From Balanoglossus misakiensis (lineage: Eukaryota; Hemichordata), in assembly GCA_040954595.2 (NCBI GenBank), contig CM082581.2, positions 14,136,001-14,200,000 on the forward strand: DNA of 64,000 nt. Reading direction: 5' to 3'. Each line of letters opens with the position of its first letter. Position 1 is the stretch's first letter. The position numbers were made by a program, and so were the translations under genes. The notes under the pieces were generated by a model. That model searched no databases and was not told the DNA's origin. It saw nothing but the letters and a program-made list of their open reading frames with translations. This document shows positions 41,066 through 51,400 of the stretch, piece after piece.

Positions 41066-41073
41066 TGACGTCA
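41066..41073. promoter_or_regulatory. Perfect CRE/ATF palindrome TGACGTCA upstream of the receptor exon
   Basis: The full cAMP-response-element octamer lies about 50 nt before the putative splice acceptor and about 180 nt before the receptor start. CREB/ATF proteins bind this palindrome. It could serve a local promoter or intronic enhancer of a receptor expected to signal through cAMP. Only the match is seen; occupancy is unknown. Confidence 0.35.
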
Positions 41074-41122
41074 CCTCCCGGTGTGTGTTGATGATAACAT
41101 TTTGTTCTTTTCTCCAATGCAG

Positions 41123-41245
41123 GTGTCTGCCCGTGCTGCATCCTGAAGGCATGTCTTGAAAATTACCCATGTGTACACGTAAACCACGCAAGATGACTGT
41201 TGTGACCCGTCTCCAATGAGAAAGTTGAGAACGGCCGTTGTAACC
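41123..41245 (+). other. Probable 5'UTR part of the receptor exon, after a 3' splice site
   Basis: A pyrimidine-rich tract (TTTTGTTCTTTTCTCC) followed by AATGCAG ends at 41,122, and GATAAC about 20 nt upstream could serve as branch point. This is a good 3' splice acceptor, so the coding exon probably begins near 41,123 and the transcript has at least one noncoding upstream exon. From established knowledge, vertebrate DRD1 also has an intron confined to the 5'UTR and an intronless coding region. The upstream exon cannot be identified by eye. The alternative is an unspliced leader with the start site further upstream. Confidence 0.5.
41151..41219 (+). promoter_or_regulatory. Upstream ORFs in the receptor leader
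   Basis: Two short upstream ORFs precede the receptor start. The first, at 41,151-41,159, is only ATG-TCT-TGA. The second starts at 41,169, has another in-frame ATG at 41,193, encodes 16 residues and stops with TGA at 41,217-41,219, overlapping the first possible receptor ATG (41,216) as ATGA. The good-context receptor ATG lies 27 nt after that stop. This arrangement is compatible with translational damping or reinitiation. The ORFs are seen in the sequence; their effect is inferred. Confidence 0.4.
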
Positions 41246-42547
41246 ATGGCGAACAGTACAGCTAACGTTACTACGACGGACGCCACTCTCATTCTAACAC
41301 TTCTGATGCAGACCGGATCGGGATTTGCCACGGCAGATGTCGTAACTCAACTCATAGATCCCTCTACGCCGCCGGGAGTCAGTCGCCTACCTGGGGACAT
41401 GATTCGCACACCGCCACTGGCATCATTGCCTTCATCGTCCACTGTACTCCCCACCCAACTTCCCCCACAGAACAGTGCTGAAACCATCCTAATTGGGATT
41501 ATCCTAGGATTCATTATTCTGTTCACGGTGATGGGCAACACTTTGGTCATTATCTCCGTGTTTGTGTATCGACGCCTCAGAACTAACGTGACCAACTGGT
41601 TCATCGTCTCTCTGGCCATCTCCGATCTCCTCGTTGCCATCCTGGTCATGACGTGGGCGGCGGTCAACTTTGTGGCCGGCTATTGGCCCTTCGGCAATTT
41701 TTGCCAGGTGCACATGGCATTGGATATAATGCTCTCCACTGCTTCCATTCTGAACCTCTGTGTTATAAGTGTGGACAGGTACTGGGCGGTGATGAAACCA
41801 TTCCAATATCAAACCAAGATGACACAAAAGAGAGCACTCATGATGATTATCGTTGCCTGGATACTCGCTGGTCTGGTTTCCTTTCTTCCAGTGATGACAC
41901 AGGCCCATCGCGTCCCCGGCGACAAGGACTCCTTAAAGGCAGACCCACCGCAATGTGAGTTCAAGCTCAATGGCATCTACGCCACTGTCTCTTCCGCCAT
42001 CAGCTTCTACATTCCCAGTACTATTATACTCATCATCTACTACAGAATATACCAGACGGCAAGTCGAATTGAAAAACAGATCAAACAACAAGAGAGAACG
42101 TTAAATATCAAACACAAACACTCGAGAAGCTTTGGGGAGAGGAAAGCGGTCAAGACTTTCGGTTTGATCATTGGAGTGTTTGTGATATGCTGGTTACCGT
42201 TCTTTATCGTCAACTGCATCAGAGCTTTTTGTGATCACTGTGTCCCTATCGAGTGTTTCATAGCCCTCACCTGGCTGGGTTGGGTGAACAGTACGCTGAA
42301 CCCAATCATCTATGCCACCAATCGCGACTTTAGGAGAGCGTTTCGACAGCTCCTGTGCTGCGGCAGGCCGCACGCCACGGGGCGGCCACACTGGGACTAC
42401 TTCAGCGAGTGCAGTCCCTCTGAGGTGAGGAGGGCTTCGCGGACAAGATCCGTCATTAATGGATCCTCGGTGAAAATCAGCGTTACTAATCAGACTATAG
42501 ACTTGGCGTCCCACTGTGAAAGGCTGGAAATGACGTCAGACCTGTAA
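41246..42547 (+). CDS. D1-like dopamine / biogenic amine receptor (class A GPCR), complete single-exon coding region
   Basis: Plasma-membrane receptor predicted to bind dopamine or a related amine and, by family, to raise cAMP through Gs. Residues are numbered from an upstream in-frame ATG at 41,216; the chosen start is M11. Seven helices are visible: TM1 about 90-115 (N108), TM2 127-150 (D137), TM3 161-187 (C163, amine-binding D170, DRY 187-189), TM4 206-228 (W215), TM5 254-278 (S259, S260, S263, P267), TM6 313-336 (CWLPFF 325-330) and TM7 347-368 (NPIIY 362-366). C247 can pair with C163. The three TM5 serines, the STASILNLCVISVDRYWA stretch and the short third intracellular loop (about 30 residues) are D1-class features. 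The N-terminus is long (about 80 residues) with N-glycosylation sites N13 and N17. The tail has a CC pair at 381-382 (palmitoylation), RRAS 405-408 (PKA-type) and ends SDL. Start 41,246 has a strong context (ACCATGG), whereas 41,216 is weak and overlaps a uORF stop. A beta-adrenergic-like or other amine receptor is a less likely alternative. Confidence 0.95.
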   Translation: MANSTANVTTTDATLILTLLMQTGSGFATADVVTQLIDPSTPPGVSRLPGDMIRTPPLASLPSSSTVLPTQLPPQNSAETILIGIILGFIILFTVMGNTLVIISVFVYRRLRTNVTNWFIVSLAISDLLVAILVMTWAAVNFVAGYWPFGNFCQVHMALDIMLSTASILNLCVISVDRYWAVMKPFQYQTKMTQKRALMMIIVAWILAGLVSFLPVMTQAHRVPGDKDSLKADPPQCEFKLNGIYATVSSAISFYIPSTIILIIYYRIYQTASRIEKQIKQQERTLNIKHKHSRSFGERKAVKTFGLIIGVFVICWLPFFIVNCIRAFCDHCVPIECFIALTWLGWVNSTLNPIIYATNRDFRRAFRQLLCCGRPHATGRPHWDYFSECSPSEVRRASRTRSVINGSSVKISVTNQTIDLASHCERLEMTSDL

Positions 42548-44525
42548 TATCGGCTGTTTTGACACAACATGTATATGTGAAATATTTGTTTGTCGGGGGA
42601 ATTGGACAGTTTAGTTATTATTTACATGAATTTTCCAAAGAATCCAAAGATATTAACAGTTTTCACACAAAATAATTTATGACAGTAAGACAGCGTATGC
42701 AAATTTAATATTCTAAGTGGACTTACTGGCGTAATTTGAAGAGAAAAATCTTTCAACTTTTTTTTAGTTTTGAAGGAAATAGATTATGTATATTCATGTC
42801 TATGGCCAACCAGAATTTTGCATTTTTTCAAAATAGACAATTTAAAACAATACCGCAGTCAAGTTGATATTGAAAGGTTCGTTAGGTTGAAATATCATCG
42901 TAATCTTGCAGGACACAGACTATTTTTACACTGAAAATCATTTGACCGTTTACATTTGACCGAAATCAAATCGATGTATTTACACTCTGGCTCATCATAC
43001 CTCGCCATTTCCCGGGTATTCTATAGAATAGGTTTAAGGATAGACCCAGGAGGGTACATTGTTCAAACACAATTGCGAGTCTCCCGAAAGATCATTTCGG
43101 AAGTTATAGCTTCATACAGGCATTACATCTCGCATTTCAAGTTGCATCTTCATTTTGAATTCCCCAGTGCAGCTCTTTTTCACGTCTCAGATGGTCTTTT
43201 TAAAAGTGCAGACGAGACAGCCCGCGATAATATCAAATGCCTCGACATACAACCTGTCTTTTCGCTGTTGGCATTTGTGTGATTCCATCGTGTTATGGTG
43301 TCTGTTGATGGCAAATGTCAGACAAACAATCCCTGATTCAGTGTTTCAATAATCGTCTATTGAACTGGGTCACTTTTATGAGCACTGTTCGAACTAAATT
43401 AACCAAACATGGAGTCACCTTTCGAGCAAAGTGAAAATTGCTCGCAGACAGGTAACTACTGTGATTTGCATGTGAAAACGGGCGAACCGGTGATTTAAAA
43501 CGCAGCCTATCATGTTGGCAGCTGGTATAGTCAATATGCAACACGAAATCGGTGATTTATAGCGTTTATCATTAAAAGGGATATATATGTTGCTCAATGT
43601 GTATAATACGATTTGAAAACATACATAAAAACCCACATTACTAGACGAAAAGTACAGAGAAATTGAAGGTTAATTGGGCGTTGGTTGTAAGTCGGCCATT
43701 CGTATGTCCTGCCCATGCACCGGAAATGAAACACGTCCAAATCTTGAACAGTCAAGTGTTTGTAAAAATTCTCGTGCTCTTACGCGCCAATTTTGCAAGT
43801 TGCACCATTAAATTGTAGGTAGCAAGCGGAAGAGCAAAATCTCGACGAGGGACGCCGAGGGAATATCCCTTAACTTTACTGCAACGCAGACGACGAATTG
43901 TGTCAAAATCCAAACATCATGTTGGACCACTTTCTTTTATCGTGTGTAATGACCTATGCTACACTCTATATACCAGACACAAAATTGTTCACAAGCAGGA
44001 CTGCGCAGTCTCAGGTAGCTGTATATAATGTATATTTTCAACTTTGACTTCGGTTGCTGAGAAAGTAAGTTACGATATATTATGACGTATATTTTTGAAT
44101 ACTAATGTGGCAATCTGTTTCTTACTGGTGGAGAGACAGTTCACACACCCTGATTGAAAAGTACCAAGTGGACTTGTATACAAAGATTATCGATGCATAT
44201 TGAAAAGGTAACATATTCATTTGTATTGAATAGGGTTGAAGTTACGGATTAAGTCATCAGTTTATCTGGCAACTTAAATTCTTGTTATCCAGTTTGACAT
44301 ATTTAATGTTAATTGGACGTCAGTTCAGTGCAAACAGATTTTAATACAGTATAAGGTACACAATGTTGCATTTGTAAATAGCTGCTCTTTCTCTGTCTTA
44401 TGACCTATTTCCACTGGTAAAGAGACTGATTCTATACGTCAGAACTCTGTGTCTGAAATTCACTTAATTTGAATTTCATAAGTTATGTATTAACCATTTT
44501 ACGCGGTGAAATTCCGCTGAAACGG
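42548..44525. other. Receptor 3'UTR and downstream intergenic DNA
   Basis: There is no further coding sequence. Because the stop codon lies in the same exon, the 3'UTR starts here. No AATAAA was seen nearby; the variant ATTAAA occurs at 43,571 and 43,807, so the 3' end cannot be placed. A perfect CRE octamer at 42,531-42,538 overlaps the last codons just before this stretch. Confidence 0.5.
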
Positions 44526-45770
44526 TTTTCTGAACAAAAGAGATCGATATTGTGATTTAAAAACATGGCGACTGGAACTTCGAGGTTGAGGACGTTTGCT
44601 GTAGCTACTTTGTGCTATTTGGAGATGAAATACACTTGACTTTGGGAACAAAGAGGTAAGTCTACCTCCAATTTATTCAGATTTACCACAAAAGTATGGG
44701 GCACAACAGCCATTCACAAATTCCTTCTTGACTAGACACGCCCGAGAAATATACTGTCTGTAAGCATTTGACGATACATGGCGCAGACATCAATCGGCAT
44801 GATCACAAGATTTCATAGAAATCAACAATTCAATGTTCACTTTGGCGACCATTTTGAAATTTTTAAATATATTGATTAGTCAGGGCTCCTGTTTAATATG
44901 TGTACTCAGTAATTTCTTATTTCATTACTTTTATTGGAGGATCTTCAGAAATCCTCGAAGCTGAGAGAGCACTAATAAGTTTTTTTATGAGTTTTTTTCA
45001 AAGTGCACACAGTACAAGAACAAAATCATGCAAATATCAGCAGCCATCGCTACCTTTATAGTGCACAGTTTGAAGATATATAGCAGGCAGTGTTACAGGT
45101 GCTTGGTTTTACCAGAAACGACTTAATTTATTGTATTATACTTTGAATAAATTATGACGTTGATTTTAATAAAATATCACTAAAATGAAGTACATGTGTG
45201 GGCTGTTATTCTTAATTATTAAAAATCAGTATATACACACACCACTTATTGGTTCTGTACATATTATTATTGTATTGATTTCCGACTTTGCCAATTTTTT
45301 CAAATTTTCATGGGTTATAGCTCATGAAAATCATCAAAATTTGACAATTTTAAATCATCAAAATTTGACAATTTTCCGACCTCGCCACTTTCTTTATTTT
45401 TTCACATTTTCATGGGTTATAGCTCATGAAAATCATCAAAATCTGCCAATTTTCCGACCAATCCAATTTTTTCACATTTTCATGGGTTATAGCTCATGAA
45501 AATCATCAAAATTTGACAATTTTCTGACCTCGCCAATTTCTTCATTTTTTCACATTTTCATGGGTTATAGCTCATGAAAATCATCAAAATTTGACAATTT
45601 TCCGACCTCGCCACTTTCTTTATTTTTTCACATTTTCATGGGTTATAGCTCATGAAAATCATCGAAATCTGCCAATTTTCCGACCTCGCAACTTTCATCA
45701 TTTTTTCACATTTTCATGGGTTATAGCTCATGAAAATCATCAAAATCTGCCAATTTTCCGACCTATCCAA
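44526..45770. repeat. Composite duplication, copy 1 (about 1,245 bp)
   Basis: This copy starts TTTTCTGAACAAAAGAG. It has a unique part of about 770 bp (44,526-45,295) and then a short array of about six 78-bp-type monomers (to 45,770). The same organisation restarts at 45,771. Inside the array a 22-23-bp segment (AATCATCAAAATTTGACAAT) is itself doubled at about 45,330-45,374. AATAAA occurs at 45,146-45,151. Confidence 0.9.
44565..44657 (+). other. Exon-like segment in copy 1: 24-codon ORF, then a consensus splice donor
   Basis: ATG at 44,565 (context AACATGG) opens 24 codons to TGA at 44,637-44,639. Sixteen nt later comes CAAAGAG|GTAAGT, a textbook 5' splice site with GT at 44,656-44,657. 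It could be a relic first exon of a gene captured in the duplicated unit, or coincidence. I do not recognise the short peptide. Confidence 0.25.
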
Positions 45771-46545
45771 TTTTCTGAACAAAGAGATCGATATTGTGAT
45801 TTAAAAACATGGCGACTGGAACTTCGAGGTTGAGGACGTTTGCTGTAGCTACTTTGTGCTATTTGGAGATGAAATACACTTGACTTTGGGAACAAAGAGG
45901 TAAGTCTACCTCCAATTTATTCAGATTTACCACAAAAGTATGGGGCACAACGTTAACAGCCGTTCACAAATTCCTTCTTGACTAGACACGCCCGAGAAAT
46001 ATACTGTCTGTAAGCATTTGACGATACATGGCGCAGACATCAATCGGCATGATCACAAGATTTCATAGAAATCAACAATTCAATGTTCACTTTGGCGACC
46101 ATTTTGAAATTTTTAAATATATTGATTAGTCAGGGCTCCTGTTTAATATGTGTACTCAGTAATTTCTTATTTCATTACTTTTATTGGAGGATCTTCAGAA
46201 ATCCTCGAAGCTGAGAGAGCACTAAGAAGTTTTTAATGAGGTTTTTTTCCAAGTGCACACAGTACAAGAACAAAATCATGCAAATATCAGCAGCCATCGC
46301 TTCCTTTATAGTGCACAGTTTGAAGATATATAGCAGGCAGTGTTACAGGTGCTTGGTTTTACCAGAAACGACTTAATTTATTGTATTATACTTTGAATAA
46401 ATAATGACGTTGATTTTAATAAAATATCACTAAAATGAAGTACATGTGTGGGCTGTTATTCTTAATTATTAAAAATCAGTATATACACACACCACTTATT
46501 GGTTCTGTACATATTATTATTGTATTGATTTCCGACTTTGCCAAT
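45771..46545. repeat. Composite duplication, copy 2, unique part
   Basis: This is nearly identical to 44,526-45,295. Differences include a 6-bp insertion (GTTAAC) near 45,950, a lost A at the start and a few substitutions around 46,225-46,250. After it the 78-bp array continues much further (to about 48.43 kb) than in copy 1. High identity implies a recent duplication, or gene conversion between copies. Confidence 0.9.
45809..45901 (+). other. Exon-like segment in copy 2
   Basis: This is the counterpart of 44,565-44,657. The ATG at 45,809, the TGA at 45,881-45,883 and the donor (GT at 45,900-45,901) are all preserved. Confidence 0.25.
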
Positions 46546-48430
46546 TTTTTCACATTTTCATGGGTTATAGCTCATGATAATCATCAAATTCTGACAATTT
46601 TCCGACCTCGCCAATTTCTTCATTTTTTTATGGGTTATAGCTCATGAAAATCATCAAAATCTGCCAATTTTCCGACCTATCCAATTTCTTCATTTTTTCA
46701 CATTTTCGTGGGTTATAGCTCATGATAATCATGAAAATTTGACAATTTTCTGACCTCGCCAATTTCTTCATTTTTTCACTTTTTCATGGGTTACAGCTCA
46801 TGAAAATCATCAAAATCTGCCAATTTTCCGACCTATCCAATTTCTTCATTTTTTCACATTTTCGTGGATTATAGCTCATGAAAATCATCAAAATCTGCCA
46901 ATTTTCCGACCTCGCCACTTTCATCATTTTTTCACTTTTTCATGGGTTACAGCTCATGAAAATCATCAAAATCTGCCAATTTTCCGACCTATCCAATTTC
47001 TTCATTTTTTCACATTTTCATGGGTTATAGCTCATGAAAATCATCAAAATCTGCCAATTTTCCGACCTCGCCACTTTCATCATTTTTTCACTTTTTCATG
47101 GGTTACAGCTCATGAAAATCATCAAAATCTGCCAATTTTCCGACCTATCCAATTTCTTCATTTTTTCACATTTTCGTGGATTATAGCTCATGAAAATCAT
47201 CAAAATCTGCCAATTTTCCGACCTATCCAATTTCTTCATTTTTTCACATTTTCGTGGGTTATAGCTCATGAAAATCATCAAAATCTGCCAATTTTCCGAC
47301 CTATCCAATTTCTTCATTTTTTCACATTTTCGTGGGTTATAGCTCATGAAAATCATCAAAATCTGCCAATTTTCCGACCTATCCAATTTCTTCATTTTTT
47401 CACATTTTCGTGGGTTATAGCTCATGAAAATCATCAAAATCTGCCAATTTTCCGACCTATCCAATTTCTTCATTTTTTCACATTTTCGTGGATTATAGCA
47501 CATGAAAATCATCAAAATCTGCCAATTTTCCGACCTATCCAATTTCTACATTTTTTCACATTTTCGTGGGTTATAGCTCATGAAAATCATCAAAATCTGC
47601 CAATTTTCCGACCTATCCAATTTCTTCATTTTTTCACATTTTCGTGGGTTATAGCTCATGAAAATCATCAAAATCTGCCAATTTTCCGACCTATCCAATT
47701 TCTTCATTTTTTCACATTTTCGTGGGTTATAGCTCATGAAAATCATCAAAATCTGCCAATTTTCCGACCTATCCAATTTCTTCATTTTTTCACATTTTCG
47801 TGGGTTATAGCTCATGAAAATCATCAAAATCTGCCAATTTTCCGACCTATCCAATTTCTTCATTTTTTCACATTTTCGTGGGTTATAGCTCATGAAAATC
47901 ATTAAAATCTGCCAATTTTCCGACCTCGCCACTTTCTTCATTTTTTCACATTTTCGTGGGTTATAGCTCATGAAAATCATCAAAATCTGCCAATTTTCCG
48001 ACCTATCCAATTTCTTCATTTTTTCACATTTTCGTGGGTTATAGCTCATGAAAATCATCAAAATCTGCCAATTTTCCGACCTATCCAATTTCTTCATTTT
48101 TTCACATTTTCGTGGGTTATAGCTCATGAAAATCATCAAAATCTGCCAATTTTCCGACCTATCCAATTTCTTCATTTTTTCACATTTTCGTGGGTTATAG
48201 CTCATGAAAATCATCAAAATCTGCCAATTTTCCGACCTATCCAATTTCTTCATTTTTTCACATTTTCGTGGGTTATAGCTCATGAAAATCATCAAAATCT
48301 GACAATTTTCCCATCTCGCCACTTTCTTCATTTTTTCACAGTTTCATGGGTTATAGCTCATAAAAATCATCAAAATCTGCCAATTTTCCGACCTATCAAA
48401 TTTCTTCATTTTTTTCACATTTTCGTGGCT
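46546..48430 (+). repeat. Satellite array, 78-bp monomer, forward orientation
   Basis: About 24 head-to-tail monomers of 78 bp contain GGGTTATAGCTCATGAAAAT, CCAATTTTCCGACC and CACATTTTCGTG-like words. Two subtypes alternate: 'CCGACCTATCC' (most) and 'CCGACCTCGCC' (a few). Because 78 = 3x26 and one minus-strand frame lacks a stop, chance open frames of 148 and 261 codons run through it. These are not interpreted as proteins. The forward orientation is defined by the core TGGGTTATAGCTCA. Confidence 0.95.
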
Positions 48431-51400
48431 TAAAGCTCAGGAAAATCGTCAAAAATCGCCGATTTTTCGACTTTTCCCAACTTTCGAAATTCGTCGATTT
48501 TTGAAGAAATCATGGGTTATAGCTCAGGAAAATCGTCAAAAATCGCCGATTTTTCGACTTTTCCCAACTTTCGAAATTCGTCGATTTTTGAAGAAATCAT
48601 GGGTTATAGCTCAGGAAAATCGTCAAAAATCGCCGATTTTTCGACTTTTCCGAACTTTCGAAATTCGTCGATTTTTGAAGAAATCATGGGTTATAGCTCA
48701 GGAAAATCGTCAAAAATCGCCGATTTTTCGACTTTTCCCAACTTTCGAAATTCGTCGATTTTTGTAGAAATCATGGGTTATAGCTCAGGAAAATCGTCAA
48801 AAATCGCCGAATTTTCGACTTTTCCGAACTTTCGAAATTCGTCGATTTTTGAAGAAATCATGGGTTATAGCTCAGGAAAATCGTCAAAAATCGCCGAATT
48901 TTCGACTTTTCCCAACTTTCGAAATTCGTCGATTTTTGAAGAAATCATGGGTTATAGCTCAGGAAAATCGTCAAAAATCGCCGAATTTTCGACTTTTCCG
49001 AACTTTCGAAATTCGTCGATTTTTGAAGAAATCATGGGTTATAGCTCAGGAAAATCGTCAAAAATCGCCGAATTTTCGACTTTTCCCAACTTTCGAAATT
49101 CGTCGATTTTTGAAGAAATCATGGGTTATAGCTCAGGAAAATCGTCAAAAATCGCCGATTTTTCGACTTTTCCCAACTTTCGAAATTCGTCGATTTTTGA
49201 AGAAATCATGGGTTATAGCTCAGGAAAATCGTCAAAAATCGCCGATTTTTCGACTTTTCCCAACTTTCGAAATTCGTCGATTTTTGAAGAAATCATGGGT
49301 TATAGCTCAGGAAAATCGTCAAAAATCGCCGATTTTTCGACTTTTCCCAACTTTCGAAATTCGTCGATTTTTGAAGAAATCATGGGTTATAGCTCAGGAA
49401 AATCGTCAAAAATCGCCGATTTTTCGACTTTTCCCAACTTTCGAAATTCGTCGATTTTTGAAGAAATCATGGGTTATAGCTCAGGAAAATCGTCAAAAAT
49501 CGCCGATTTTTCGACTTTTCCCAACTTTCGAAATTCGTCGATTTTTGAAGAAATCATGGGTTATAGCTCAGGAAAATCGTCAAAAATCGCCGAATTTTCG
49601 ACTTTTCCCAACTTTCGAAATTCGTCGATTTTTGAAGAAATCATGGGTTATAGCTCAGGAAAATCGTCAAAAATCGCCGAATTTTCGACTTTTCCCAACT
49701 TTCGAAATTCGTCGATTTTTGAAGAAATCATGGGTTATAGCTCAGGAAAATCGTCAAAAATCGCCGAATTTTCGACTTTTCCCAACTTTCGAAATTCGTC
49801 GATTTTTGAAGAAATCATGGGTTATAGCTCAGGAAAATCGTCAAAAATCGCCGATTTTTCGACTTTTCCCAACTTTCGAAATTCGTCGATTTTTGAAGAA
49901 ATCATGGGTTATAGCTCAGGAAAATCGTCAAAAATCGCCGATTTTTCGACTTTTCCCAACTTTCGAAATTCGTCGATTTTTGAAGAAATCATGGGTTATA
50001 GCTCAGGAAAATCGTCAAAAATCGCCGATTTTTCGACTTTTCCCAACTTTCGAAATTCGTCGATTTTTGAAGAAATCATGGGTTATAGCTCAGGAAAATC
50101 GTCAAAAATCGCCGATTTTTCGACTTTTCCCAACTTTCGAAATTCGTCGATTTTTGAAGAAATCATGGGTTATAGCTCAGGAAAATCGTCAAAAATCGCC
50201 GATTTTTCGACTTTTCCCAACTTTCGAAATTCGTCGATTTTTGAAGAAATCATGGGTTATAGCTCAGGAAAATCGTCAAAAATCGCCAATTTTTCGACTT
50301 TTCCCAACTTTCGAAATTCGTCGATTTTTGAAGAAATCATGGGTTATAGCTCAGGAAAATCGTCAAAAATCGCCGATTTTTCGACTTTTCCCAACTTTCG
50401 AAATTCGTCGATTTTTGAAGAAATCATGGGTTATAGCTCAGGAAAATCGTCAAAAATCGCCGATTTTTCGACTTTTCCCAACTTTCGAAATTCGTCGATT
50501 TTTGAAGAAATCATGGGTTATAGCTCAGGAAAATCGTCAAAAATCGCCGATTTTTCGACTTTTCCCAACTTTCGAAATTCGTCGATTTTTGAAGAAATCA
50601 TGGGTTATAGCTCAGGAAAATCGTCAAAAATCGCCGAATTTTCGACTTTTCCCAACTTTCGAAATTCGTCGATTTTTGAAGAAATCATGGGTTATAGCTC
50701 AGGAAAATCGTCAAAAATCGCCGATTTTTCGACTTTTCCCAACTTTCGAAATTCGTCGATTTTTGAAGAAATCATGGGTTATAGCTCAGGAAAATCGTCA
50801 AAAATCGCCGATTTTTCGACTTTTCCGAACTTTCGAAATTCGTCGATTTTTGAAGAAATCATGGGTTATAGCTCAGGAAAATCGTCAAAAATCGCCGAAT
50901 TTTCGACTTTTCCCAACTTTCGAAATTCGTCGATTTTTGAAGAAATCATGGGTTATAGCTCAGGAAAATCGTCAAAAATCGCCGAATTTTCGACTTTTCC
51001 CAACTTTCGAAATTCGTCGATTTTTGAAGAAATCATGGGTTATAGCTCAGGAAAATCGTCAAAAATCGCCGATTTTTCGACTTTTCCCAACTTTCGAAAT
51101 TCGTCGATTTTTGAAGAAATCATGGGTTATAGCTCAGGAAAATCGTCAAAAATCGCCGATTTTTCGACTTTTCCCAACTTTCGAAATTCGTCGATATTTG
51201 AAGAAATCATGGGTTATAGCTCAGGAAAATCGTCAAAAATCGCCGATTTTTCGACTTTTCCCAACTTTCGAAATTCGTCGATTTTTGAAGAAATCATGGG
51301 TTATAGCTCAGGAAAATCGTCAAAAATCGCCGAATTTTCGACTTTTCCCAACTTTCGAAATTCGTCGATTTTTGAAGAAATCATGGGTTATAGCTCAGGA

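Noticed and set aside
41347-42514. Several ORFs of 100-134 codons opposite or out of frame within the receptor
   Set aside because: Shadows of the receptor coding sequence.
45185-46647. Two similar small ORFs starting MKYMCGLLFL in the duplicated unit
   Set aside because: They run from duplicated unique DNA straight into satellite; the hydrophobic start reflects AT-rich codons and there is no independent support.
47096-48331. Minus-strand 26-residue repeat proteins (148 and 261 codons)
   Set aside because: Produced by the 78-bp monomer (3x26); a random 26-codon frame lacks a stop about 29% of the time.
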